DNA of 64,000 nt from Komagataeibacter rhaeticus (GTDB taxonomy: Bacteria > Pseudomonadota > Alphaproteobacteria > Acetobacterales > Acetobacteraceae): contig NZ_NKTZ01000001.1 in the NCBI RefSeq assembly GCF_003207855.1, forward strand, positions 1 to 64,000. The letters run 5' to 3'. The notes below the pieces were generated by a model, which searched no databases, was not told the DNA's origin, and worked only from the letters and a program-made list of their open reading frames with translations. Made by a program: the position numbers and the translations under genes. Shown one piece after another: positions 19,096 to 27,132 of the stretch. Within the stretch, counting starts at the first letter, position 1, and each line of letters starts with the position of its first letter.

Positions 19096-20932
19096 CGTAA
19101 ATGGTGTTGCCGCCCGTGGTGGGGGTTGCGCCATCGCCGCCCTTATAGGCAAATTTGCGCAGGTATGTGTACTGCACGCCGGTCATGACCGCGCCATATC
19201 CGCCCTGCAGCACATGCCACCAGCCACCCACGGTCAGGTCGGCTACGGTATGGGTCTGGGCATCGCAGCTGCCACCACTGATCTGTTCCACATCACAGCT
19301 GCTTAATGCCAGGTCGTTCACTCCGTAGCCGTATTCATAGCCATCCGTGCCGGTATAGGTCCGCCGCCCGGCACTTTCCACGCCCCCGTACAGATAGACC
19401 AGCAGGTTGGATGTGGGATGGCCGATCAGGCCCATGCTGCCAATGATCTCGGGAATGGGCGCGGGCGTGCCATTGGCCTTGAACGTGGCATCGGGCAACA
19501 TCGCGGGCCCATAACGGCCGATACCCTGCCCCGCCAGCACATTGCCGGTAAACTGCAGGTAGCGTGGGATGACATGCACCGTCACGTCCCCCCCCACGCC
19601 GCCGGCAAAGGACACGCGCTCACGGATGGGGCTGCCTGCCGCGGATGCCTGCGACATGGCCTTGAACCAGCGCGCAAGGCCATAGATCTCGTAATGGGCG
19701 GGCCGGGTATCCAGCGCGCCCTTGAGCACGATGTCGGGCGCGACATCCATGCTGTATTTGGCATTGGGATTGAGCATGCCGGACCCTGCATTGTTGTAAA
19801 GCAGGGTCGTGCCGGACGAGGCCAGGGTGTCATCATCCGTACCGGTCAGCATGGCGTGGTCGCCCGCGCTGCCCGATGCGGCATAGGCCACCTGCGGTGC
19901 CTCCAGCGACAGGCCCAGCCACCACTTGCGCCCGAAATCCTTGATGAAGCGGATCTGCGGCACGCGGGTGAACACGATGCCGGGGATCTGGTTGTTATCG
20001 ACCACCGGCGGCAGCTGTTCATGACGTGACAGCAGGCCCTGCGTATAGCCCGTCGTCAGGCTCCAGGCCTGCCCCGCGAGGATATGGAAGCCCCACTTGG
20101 TGTTGCTGTAGGTCATGTACGCCTGCCGGATGCGGGGCGTGTAGCTGTTGGTCTGGTAGCTGTTGGCGGTACCGGCGGCGCCGCCGAAATCGGTCTCGAT
20201 ATAACCCGACAGGGTCTCGTCCTTGGTGGGCGAGCCCTGCAGCAGCACGCTCAGGCGTGTCAGCTGCGCCGAGGGCCGGTACTCCCCGGTATGGGCATTG
20301 GGGCTGTTGGCATAGGGAAAGCTGCCCCAGCTGGTGGCGGGGCCGCTGGTCAGGTTCTTGCTGCGGTAGATGTTGGAAAAATCGATGAATCCCCCCAGCC
20401 TGACCGACACGCCGCCAATGCGGAATACGGGCGGCAGGCTGTCCACCCCGGTCTGGGTGATGGCCAGCGGGCTGGAGGAATCAAGGTCGAGCTTGGCCTG
20501 CGCCGGGATGATTGCCTCGGTCATGGTGTTCTCGGCCGCGGCGGCGGCCTGCGCATCATCCGACAGGGCCGGGCCGCCGATGGTCAGCCGTGAGAGATCG
20601 GGCATGACGCTGAGCTGGCCCGACGGGTTGCTGGCCGATGCACTGCCCCCCGTCCGCCCGCCCGAGCGCAGGGTGCGGCCCGCCACCACGTTCTGGCTGC
20701 CGCGCGCCATGCCGTGATGGGCTTCCAGCTGTTCGACCTTGGCTTCCAGCCGCCGCATTTCGGCATGGATGGCCCGGATTTCGGCCATGTCGTCCGCCCG
20801 GGCGGGCGATGCCGCCACCAGGCCACCCAGCATGGCCACCATCCCGCCCAGCATCATGCCTGCCCGGCCCGCCCTGTCCAGGCAGGTACCGGCATGGTGG
20901 CCGGGATGGCCCTTTTTCCAACAGCAATCCAT
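19067..20932 (-). CDS. Large outer-membrane porin-like protein
   Basis: About 621 residues. A hydrophobic signal segment ending SPARA is followed by a short coiled-coil (DDMAEIRAIHAEMRRLEAK) of the type that anchors porins to the wall, then a Gly/Ser-rich linker and a long beta-barrel region with alternating strands such as GGVSVRLGGFIDFSNIY and KWGFHILAGQAW. The chain ends in aromatic FRYLPFQ, typical of outer-membrane barrels. Substrate unknown. The start is uncertain: ATG at 20932 or at 21001, neither with a good binding site. It shares this architecture with the second porin at 43606, but they are not near-identical. Confidence 0.75.
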   Translation of the reverse strand: MDCCWKKGHPGHHAGTCLDRAGRAGMMLGGMVAMLGGLVAASPARADDMAEIRAIHAEMRRLEAKVEQLEAHHGMARGSQNVVAGRTLRSGGRTGGSASASNPSGQLSVMPDLSRLTIGGPALSDDAQAAAAAENTMTEAIIPAQAKLDLDSSSPLAITQTGVDSLPPVFRIGGVSVRLGGFIDFSNIYRSKNLTSGPATSWGSFPYANSPNAHTGEYRPSAQLTRLSVLLQGSPTKDETLSGYIETDFGGAAGTANSYQTNSYTPRIRQAYMTYSNTKWGFHILAGQAWSLTTGYTQGLLSRHEQLPPVVDNNQIPGIVFTRVPQIRFIKDFGRKWWLGLSLEAPQVAYAASGSAGDHAMLTGTDDDTLASSGTTLLYNNAGSGMLNPNAKYSMDVAPDIVLKGALDTRPAHYEIYGLARWFKAMSQASAAGSPIRERVSFAGGVGGDVTVHVIPRYLQFTGNVLAGQGIGRYGPAMLPDATFKANGTPAPIPEIIGSMGLIGHPTSNLLVYLYGGVESAGRRTYTGTDGYEYGYGVNDLALSSCDVEQISGGSCDAQTHTVADLTVGGWWHVLQGGYGAVMTGVQYTYLRKFAYKGGDGATPTTGGNTIYVTFRYLPFQ

Positions 20933-21217
20933 CAGTCTGGCGTGTCCGCCCCTGCACATCCGGTTAACAAACAAGAATCCGTCCCGGCCTGCCGCCCGCA
21001 TGCAACGCCAACCGGCGTGGACAGGACCGATTGCGCCTTGCGTGTATATGGCGGCCAGAACATAGGAACAGATTCCGGACCGATATAGAAAAAACGTTCA
21101 ACTGCTATGCATTAGTCAGTCTCATGCACGGCATATATTCGCATGATTCCGTTTATTGCACACCATTTCTTCCTTTAACTCAAGGCCTCTACATGCGCCA
21201 GCAAGGGAGAGCACGCC

Positions 21218-22114
21218 ATGACCGCAACCCGGCCACCGGGGGGATCAGCCATCACGGACCGGCCCCTTGCGGGTGCCCCCCATCCCGACCATCCACTACA
21301 CTGGAAACTGTATGGCTGCGAGATGGTGGCCACCATGGTGCTCATGCTGTGCGGTATCGTGTCGGTCACGCTGCTGACCACGCCCCAGACCCCCGTCGGG
21401 CGCATGCTGGCCCCCCATCCCGTAATCCAGACCATGCTGTGCGGGCTGTTTTTCGGGCTGGCGGGGACGGTTGCGGCCTATACGCCGTTCGGGCGCGTCA
21501 GCGGGGCGCATGTCAGTCCCTCCGTCTCGCTGGCATTCAGCCTGGCCCGGCGGCTGGGATGGGTGGACCTGTGCGGATATGTGGCCGCCCAGATGCTGGG
21601 GGCCTGTCTTGCCGCCGTGCTGCTGGCGGGTGTGGGGCATGTGCTGCCGGTATGGGGAAAGATGGCGCAGGACGCGACCTTTGCCGCCACGGTGCCCTTT
21701 TCCGGTGTTGCGGTCGTCTGGCCGCTGGTGACGGAAATGGTGCTGACCTGCCTGCTGGTGATCATGCTGTGCGCGCTGGCCGCCCATCCGGTGCTGAAAT
21801 GGTTCACGCCATGGGCGGGCGGCGTATTCTTCTGCCTGTGCAACCCGGTCTCGGCGTGGCTGTCGGGCAACAGTTCCAATCTGGCCCGCAGTTTTGGCCC
21901 CGCCGTCGTGACGGGGCAGTGGGACTCCTTCTGGATCTATGCGCTGGGACCGTTCACGGGGGCGGCGATGGCCATCTGGCTGCTGCGTTCGCGCCTGCTG
22001 GGCCGGATCGAGGTGGAGGAAGCGCGGCTGGTCAATTTCGGCCACCATGGCCGCATTCCCTCCCTTCTCCATCCCGGTCGCCGCATGGAAGGCGGGCCTG
22101 CGAAGTACGATTGA
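21218..22114 (+). CDS. MIP-family channel (aquaporin-like) with altered NPA motifs
   Basis: 298-residue inner-membrane protein with six hydrophobic segments in the two-fold pattern of aquaporins/glycerol facilitators. The first half-helix reads SGAHVSPSVSLAF, so the usual NPA is SPS (residues 100-102). The second reads NSSNLARSFGP, so NPA is NLA (221-223), with the following Arg224 of the selectivity filter kept. Both changes are in the pore centre and could change what passes. AAGGGAGA lies 8 bp before the ATG. Next gene on the strand is the FMN-riboswitch rib operon. Confidence 0.83.
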   Translation: MTATRPPGGSAITDRPLAGAPHPDHPLHWKLYGCEMVATMVLMLCGIVSVTLLTTPQTPVGRMLAPHPVIQTMLCGLFFGLAGTVAAYTPFGRVSGAHVSPSVSLAFSLARRLGWVDLCGYVAAQMLGACLAAVLLAGVGHVLPVWGKMAQDATFAATVPFSGVAVVWPLVTEMVLTCLLVIMLCALAAHPVLKWFTPWAGGVFFCLCNPVSAWLSGNSSNLARSFGPAVVTGQWDSFWIYALGPFTGAAMAIWLLRSRLLGRIEVEEARLVNFGHHGRIPSLLHPGRRMEGGPAKYD

Positions 22115-22210
22115 AGACTGTGGTTCAAAATACCCTACTTGCAATCGATGAAAATTATTCCCAATATCGCCTTACTGAAAGGCAGATCGGGTTCATGCCC
22201 GGTTTGCAGG

Positions 22211-22369
22211 CGTTCTCGGGGCGGGGTGCAATTCCCCACCGGCGGTATCTGCTTCCTGTAACGGGGGGCACAAGTCCGCGAGCGCCCGGCCACTTCTATG
22301 CTGGTCGGGGTCAAGCAGATCCGGTGTGATTCCGGAACCGACGGTTACAGTCCGGATGAGAGAGAACGG
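22211..22369 (+). ncRNA. FMN riboswitch (RFN element)
   Basis: The sequence carries the conserved RFN blocks in order: CGTTCTCGGGGCGGGGTG, AATTCCCCACCGGCGGT, the variable arm, GATTCCGGAACCGACGGT and ACAGTCCGGATGAGAGAGAA. It lies directly before ribD, so FMN binding should repress the whole ribD-E-BA-H operon. Confidence 0.95.
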
Positions 22370-22382
22370 AAACTATGGCCAG

Positions 22383-22399
22383 CCTTCCCCATGGGGAGG
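22383..22399 (+). promoter_or_regulatory. Hairpin that hides the ribD Shine-Dalgarno
   Basis: CCTTCCCC is followed two bases later by GGGGAGG; the right arm contains the GGAGG ribosome binding site of ribD (ATG at 22407). The stem has one bulge. It sits 14 bp past the riboswitch, so ligand binding may act by sequestering translation start. No T-run follows, which argues against termination control. Confidence 0.6.
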
Positions 22400-22406
22400 C
22401 GGGAAG

Positions 22407-23504
22407 ATGGTTTTACGCGCCCTGAGTCCGTCCAGATGGATGGAGAAGTGTGTTTTGGACGCGTTGCCGCAGGCCTGCAATGCCATAACTGGCCCCGACC
22501 TCCCCCCCGCCATCGCGCACGGGTTCCGCGCGGCGGTTGATGAGGCCGCCCGCCATGTGGGCGCCACCGCCCCCAATCCCCCCGTGGGCTGCGCCCTGCT
22601 GGATCGGGATGGTACCATCCTTGCCGTGGGTGGCCACCATCGCGCGGGCACGCCCCATGCCGAGATCCAGGCCATAAACCAGTGCCGCGCGCGCGGCCTG
22701 CTGGATCGTGCCCATACCGCCGTCGTAACGCTGGAGCCGTGCAACCATACCGGCCGCACCGGCCCGTGCTCGCACGCGCTGGCAGCCACCCCTGTGCGGG
22801 ATGTGTGGATCGGGCTGCGTGACCCCAACCCCCATGTTGCAGGCGGCGGGGCGGATTACCTGCGCAGCCAGGGCCGGAGCGTGCATGTGCTCCAGCCCAC
22901 CGGCCCGCAGGCCGCCCTGCGCGCCCTGTGCCGCAGCCTGCTGGCCCCCTTTGCCCATTTTGCCCGGACCGGCCAGCCATGGATCACGGTCAAACAGGCG
23001 GTGGATGCCACAGGCTCCATGCTGCCGCCGCCGGGACGCACCACATTTACCGCCGCCACCTCGCTTGACCTGGCGCACCGCCTGCGCCGCGCAACCGATG
23101 CGGTGATTACCACCGGCCGCACCATACGCGCGGACCGGCCGGGGCTGGACGTGCGCCGCGTGCCCGACCATGCCGGCCGCGCGCCGCGCGTACTCGCCAT
23201 CTGCACCCGCACGGGGGAAGTGGATGACGCCTATCTGACGGCTGCGCGCAACCGGGGCTTTGACGTCCGCCTGTGCACCGACATCGCGGCCCTGCCGGAC
23301 CTGCTGGGCCGGGCGGGCGTGACCTGGGCCATGGTGGAAGCCGGCCCAGCCCTGCTGGCCGAACTGCGCGCACATGGCCTGTGGCACGACTGGCTGACCA
23401 TTACCGCGGGCGCGGACGGCACGGACCACTACGGCATCCGCGTGCGCGAGGGGGATGTGACACCGCTCCACCTGCTGCCCGAACTTTCCGCCGTGAAGGA
23501 GTAA
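22407..23504 (+). CDS. ribD: Bifunctional riboflavin deaminase/reductase RibD
   Basis: 365-residue enzyme for two early riboflavin steps: deamination of the GTP cyclohydrolase II product, then reduction of its ribosyl group. The N-terminal deaminase has the zinc motif PHAEIQAI and EPCNHTGRTGPC. The C-terminal reductase half begins near WITVKQAVDATG and includes VITTGRTIRADRPGL. ATG at 22407 with GGAGG upstream. First gene of the operon, two bases before ribE. Confidence 0.95.
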   Translation: MVLRALSPSRWMEKCVLDALPQACNAITGPDLPPAIAHGFRAAVDEAARHVGATAPNPPVGCALLDRDGTILAVGGHHRAGTPHAEIQAINQCRARGLLDRAHTAVVTLEPCNHTGRTGPCSHALAATPVRDVWIGLRDPNPHVAGGGADYLRSQGRSVHVLQPTGPQAALRALCRSLLAPFAHFARTGQPWITVKQAVDATGSMLPPPGRTTFTAATSLDLAHRLRRATDAVITTGRTIRADRPGLDVRRVPDHAGRAPRVLAICTRTGEVDDAYLTAARNRGFDVRLCTDIAALPDLLGRAGVTWAMVEAGPALLAELRAHGLWHDWLTITAGADGTDHYGIRVREGDVTPLHLLPELSAVKE

Positions 23505-23506
23505 GC

Positions 23507-24124
23507 ATGTTTTCCGGCATCATCGAACACCAGGGACACGTCAGCGCCGCGCGGCGGCTTGACCGTGACCTGGACATCACCGTGGCCACCGGCATACCCG
23601 ACCTGAGCCTGGGCGAGAGCATTGCCGTCAATGGCGTATGCCTGACGGTCACGTCGTTTGACGCGGCGGGCACCGCCACGTTCTTCATCAGTTCGGAAAC
23701 GCTGGACCGCACGGCGCTGGGCCGGATCGAGGCCGGGCACCGGGTAAACCTTGAACGCGCGGTCACGCCCGCCACCCGCCTGTCAGGCCATATCGTGCAG
23801 GGGCATGTCGATGGCACCGGCCGGCTGCTGGCGGTGGAACAGGTGGGCGAGGCCCGTCACATCACCTTCAGCATTCCCGCCCGCCTGCGCCGCTACCTGG
23901 TGGAAAAGGGATCGATCACGATCGATGGCATCAGCCTGACGCTGAACGCGGTGGGGGAGCCGGGTGCCGACGGGTGTCCACCCGATGCGTTCCGCATCGC
24001 CCTCATGATCATTCCCCATACATGGGAACACACAACACTTGGCACCCTGAAGGCAGGGGATGCGGTGAACATCGAAGTCGATGTCATCGCCAAATATGTG
24101 GAGAGCGTATGTCAGTATCGTTGA
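23507..24124 (+). CDS. ribE: Riboflavin synthase alpha chain
   Basis: 205-residue enzyme that dismutates two 6,7-dimethyl-8-ribityllumazine molecules to riboflavin. It starts MFSGIIEHQG, as family members do, and has two lumazine-binding repeats: SLGESIAVNGVCLTVT in the first and SITIDGISLTLN in the second. AAGGAG lies before the ATG. Its 3' end overlaps the start of ribBA by 16 bp. Confidence 0.95.
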   Translation: MFSGIIEHQGHVSAARRLDRDLDITVATGIPDLSLGESIAVNGVCLTVTSFDAAGTATFFISSETLDRTALGRIEAGHRVNLERAVTPATRLSGHIVQGHVDGTGRLLAVEQVGEARHITFSIPARLRRYLVEKGSITIDGISLTLNAVGEPGADGCPPDAFRIALMIIPHTWEHTTLGTLKAGDAVNIEVDVIAKYVESVCQYR

Positions 24125-25374
24125 TGCCCCCGGCACTGGCGCAGGCCATAGAAACCATCCGCCGGGGCGGGATGATCATCCTTGTGGATGACGAGGACCG
24201 CGAGAACGAGGGTGACCTGGTCATGGCCGCCGAACTCATGACGCCGGACGCCATGAACTTCATGGTCACCCATGCCCGTGGGCTGGTGTGCATGCCCATG
24301 TCGCCCGGGCGGATCACGCAACTCAACCTGCCCATGATGACACAGGTGAACACCTGCCCGCGCGGCACGGCGTTTACCGTCTCCATCGAGGCGCGTGAGG
24401 GGGTGACCACCGGCATCTCGGCCGCCGACCGCGCCAGGACCGTGCTGGCGGCCGCCGCCCCCGATGCGGGGCCAGAAGACCTGGTCTCCCCCGGCCATAT
24501 CTTCCCGCTGCGCGCGGTGCCGGGTGGCACGGTGGCACGCCCCGGCCACACCGAAGCCTCGGTCGACCTGGCCCGCATGGCGGGGCTGATCCCGGCCGCC
24601 GTGATCTGCGAGATCATGAACGCGGACGGCACCATGGCGCGCATGGACGACCTGCGCCCCTATGCCAGGCGCCACGGGCTTCAGATCCTTTCCATCGCCG
24701 AACTGGCGCGCTGGCTGAAGGACAACCCGATCACGGACGGCACGGATGCCCCGCCGGCGGTGGAGATGGTCGCGCGCACCCGCCTGCCCAGCCGCTTTGG
24801 CGGCACGGACATGATGATCCACGCCTTCCGCGCCCCGGACGGGACGGAACATGTGGCCATGGTCAAGGGCCAGCCGGGCACCCCCGGCACCGTACCGCTG
24901 GTGCGCCTGCATTCCGAATGCGTGACGGGCGATGCGCTGGGTTCGCTGCGCTGCGACTGCGGCGCGCAGCTGCAGGGCGCGCTGGAGCAGATCGGCCGGG
25001 CCAAGGCGGGCGTGCTGGTGTATGTGCGCGGGCATGAGGGGCGCGGCATCGGGCTGGCCAACAAGATCCGCGCCTATGCGCTGCAGGATGAAGGGCTGGA
25101 TACGGTGGACGCCAACCACCGGCTGGGCTTCGAGACCGATGCACGTGACTGGCAGGCGGCCGCCGCCATCCTGCGCGCGCTGGGGGTGAACCGGCTCGAC
25201 CTGCTGACCAACAACCCCGACAAGGTGCGCGCCCTGCACGAGCACGGCTTTGACGTGCGCGAGCGCATTGCGCTTGCGGTGGCACCCAACCCCTTCAACC
25301 GGGCCTATCTCGAAGCCAAGCGCACCCGGATGGGCCATGCCCTGTGCCAGCCGGAAACGGCGGATACGCACTGA
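24109..25374 (+). CDS. ribBA: DHBP synthase / GTP cyclohydrolase II fusion
   Basis: 421 residues, two domains. The N-terminal half makes 3,4-dihydroxy-2-butanone-4-phosphate from ribulose-5-P: DDEDRENEGDLVMAAE acidic loop and GHTEASVDLARMAGL. The C-terminal half is GTP cyclohydrolase II with the zinc ligands in CVTGDALGSLRCDCG, the GHEGRGIG catalytic stretch and LLTNNPDK. The ATG at 24109 overlaps the ribE end by 16 bp and has GGAGAG close upstream. It supplies both precursor branches of riboflavin. Confidence 0.95.
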   Translation: MSVSLMPPALAQAIETIRRGGMIILVDDEDRENEGDLVMAAELMTPDAMNFMVTHARGLVCMPMSPGRITQLNLPMMTQVNTCPRGTAFTVSIEAREGVTTGISAADRARTVLAAAAPDAGPEDLVSPGHIFPLRAVPGGTVARPGHTEASVDLARMAGLIPAAVICEIMNADGTMARMDDLRPYARRHGLQILSIAELARWLKDNPITDGTDAPPAVEMVARTRLPSRFGGTDMMIHAFRAPDGTEHVAMVKGQPGTPGTVPLVRLHSECVTGDALGSLRCDCGAQLQGALEQIGRAKAGVLVYVRGHEGRGIGLANKIRAYALQDEGLDTVDANHRLGFETDARDWQAAAAILRALGVNRLDLLTNNPDKVRALHEHGFDVRERIALAVAPNPFNRAYLEAKRTRMGHALCQPETADTH

Positions 25375-25418
25375 CTTCACACGGAACAATCACGACAATC
25401 ACGGAAAATACGCCAGAC

Positions 25419-25904
25419 ATGAGCACCAACATCCCCTCTACCCCCGCCCGGCTTGACTTCGCCCACCCACCGCGCATCGCGATCGTGGTCAGCCGTTTCA
25501 ACGAGAACGTGACCCACGGCCTGCGCGATGGCGCGGTGGCCTGGCTGGGCGAGCACGACATCGCCCTGCGCGCCGAAGACATCCTGTACGCCCCCGGCGC
25601 GTATGAACTGCCCCTGCTGGCCCAGACCCTGGCCCGCACCGGGCGGTATGATGGCGTGGTCTGCCTTGGCTGCGTGATCAAGGGCGATACCGCGCATTTC
25701 GAGTTCATCAGCCTGGGCGCCACGATCGGGCTGCAGCAGGCGGCCCTCAGTACCGAAGTGCCGATCGCCTTTGGCGTGCTGACCACCTATACCGATGAAC
25801 AGGCGGTGGTCCGCTCGCGTGATGACGTGCACAACAAGGGCCGCGAAGCCGTTGCCGCCTGTGTTGAAAGTATCGCATTGCTTCATAAAATCAGAGGCTG
25901 TTAA
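25419..25904 (+). CDS. ribH: 6,7-dimethyl-8-ribityllumazine synthase
   Basis: 161-residue lumazine synthase that condenses the RibD and RibB products. Motifs: IVVSRFNENVT, APGAYELPLLAQ, LGCVIKGDTAHFEFIS with the catalytic His, and the C-terminal NKGREA. Start at MSTNIP, chosen by family length. Lies 44 bp after ribBA and ends the rib run. Confidence 0.94.
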   Translation: MSTNIPSTPARLDFAHPPRIAIVVSRFNENVTHGLRDGAVAWLGEHDIALRAEDILYAPGAYELPLLAQTLARTGRYDGVVCLGCVIKGDTAHFEFISLGATIGLQQAALSTEVPIAFGVLTTYTDEQAVVRSRDDVHNKGREAVAACVESIALLHKIRGC

Positions 25905-25979
25905 GATACCGCAGGCCCATGCGAAACGGCTGAAAACAGTCCTCTCATGGTCCTGTAGGGACAAAAGCGGGGATGGCGA

Positions 25980-26990
25980 ATGCGGCAGCTCACCTTCATC
26001 GCCGGGGCATTCGGTATCGGCCTTGCGATCTGGATGCTGGCGCGTTTCGGCCTGCATGACATCCTGGGCCTGGTGGCCGCGGGCGGGTGGAGCATCCCGG
26101 CCATCATCGCATTCCATGCGACACAGGTCTGTGCCTCCGCCCAGGCCTGGCGGCTTCTGGCACAGACCGGACGTGCCCCCCTGCCCTTTGCCGATTTTGT
26201 CGCCCTGCGCTGCGCGCGCGAAGGGATCAACAACCTGCTGCCCGTAGCCCAGGTGGGGGGGGAGGTGATCACCACCCGCCTGCTGGCCCGCCGCGAAGGG
26301 CTGGGCATAAGGCGGGCCGCCGCCTCCACCATCTGTGACCTGACCATTGAACTGCTCAGCCAGGTCACGTTCACGCTGCTGGGGCTGGGGCTGCTGTTCT
26401 GTCTGGTCAACCGTTCCCCCGTTACCGACGGACTTATGGAAAGCGCGGGTGCGGCGCTGCTGCTGGGGGCGGTGTTTTTTGGCAGCCAGTACCTGGGCGC
26501 GGTCTCGGTGGTGGAAAGGCTGCTGGTGCGCATCGCCGCGCATCTGGGATGGGACGGGGTGGATGACATCCGTGGGCTGCATGACGAGATCCTGGGCCTG
26601 TACCGCACGCGCGAGAATTCACTGCGCGCGGGGAGCATGCAGCTGCTGGGCTGGTCGCTGGGCACGATCGAGGTGTTCCTTGTCCTGCGCGCCATGGGGC
26701 ACCCGCTTTCCCTTGCTGACAGCTTTGTGATCGAAAGCGTGGGGCAGGCCGCCAAATCGGCGGGGTTTGCCGTGCCCGGCGCGCTTGGCGTGTCGGAAGG
26801 GGGCTATATCATCATCGGCGGCCTGTTCGGCCTGTCGCCGCAGGCTGGCATCGCGCTCTCGCTGATCAAGCGCCTGCGCGAGATTGCATGGGGCCTGCCC
26901 TCGCTGGTGGCATGGCAGGTGATGGAAATGCGCTGGGTACGCCCGAACCCCGCCGCCACCAAGGAAATACACATGACCGGCCAGCCGTGA
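25980..26990 (+). CDS. hpnL: HpnL-like membrane protein, second copy
   Basis: 336-residue protein of the same UPF0104/LPG-synthase TM family as the gene at 11367. N-termini align (RQLTFIAGAFGIGLAI against RKLTILLAILGLAL), and both share a Cys-Ala-Arg-Glu-type loop, a VPGALGVSEGGY stretch and a C-terminal WQVMEMR end. ATG start with GGGGA upstream. It is followed by hpnN, so this copy sits at the hopanoid transport locus. Role not established. Confidence 0.82.
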   Translation: MRQLTFIAGAFGIGLAIWMLARFGLHDILGLVAAGGWSIPAIIAFHATQVCASAQAWRLLAQTGRAPLPFADFVALRCAREGINNLLPVAQVGGEVITTRLLARREGLGIRRAAASTICDLTIELLSQVTFTLLGLGLLFCLVNRSPVTDGLMESAGAALLLGAVFFGSQYLGAVSVVERLLVRIAAHLGWDGVDDIRGLHDEILGLYRTRENSLRAGSMQLLGWSLGTIEVFLVLRAMGHPLSLADSFVIESVGQAAKSAGFAVPGALGVSEGGYIIIGGLFGLSPQAGIALSLIKRLREIAWGLPSLVAWQVMEMRWVRPNPAATKEIHMTGQP

Positions 26991-27132
26991 CGTGATTACG
27001 CAGGGCCTGTTACGGCACGCAATAAAGAACCACCTTGCATCGGGACCACATCATGGGCCAAACCGGGCCTCTTCACCGGCTGCCGCGCCCCATGCGGCAC
27101 GACGTGGGTTTCTGAAGGGCTGAATACTCGTC

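Noticed and set aside
22139-22167. TTGCAA-17-CAATAT as promoter of the rib operon
   Set aside because: Only three of six bases match at the -10, so it is not strong enough to list.
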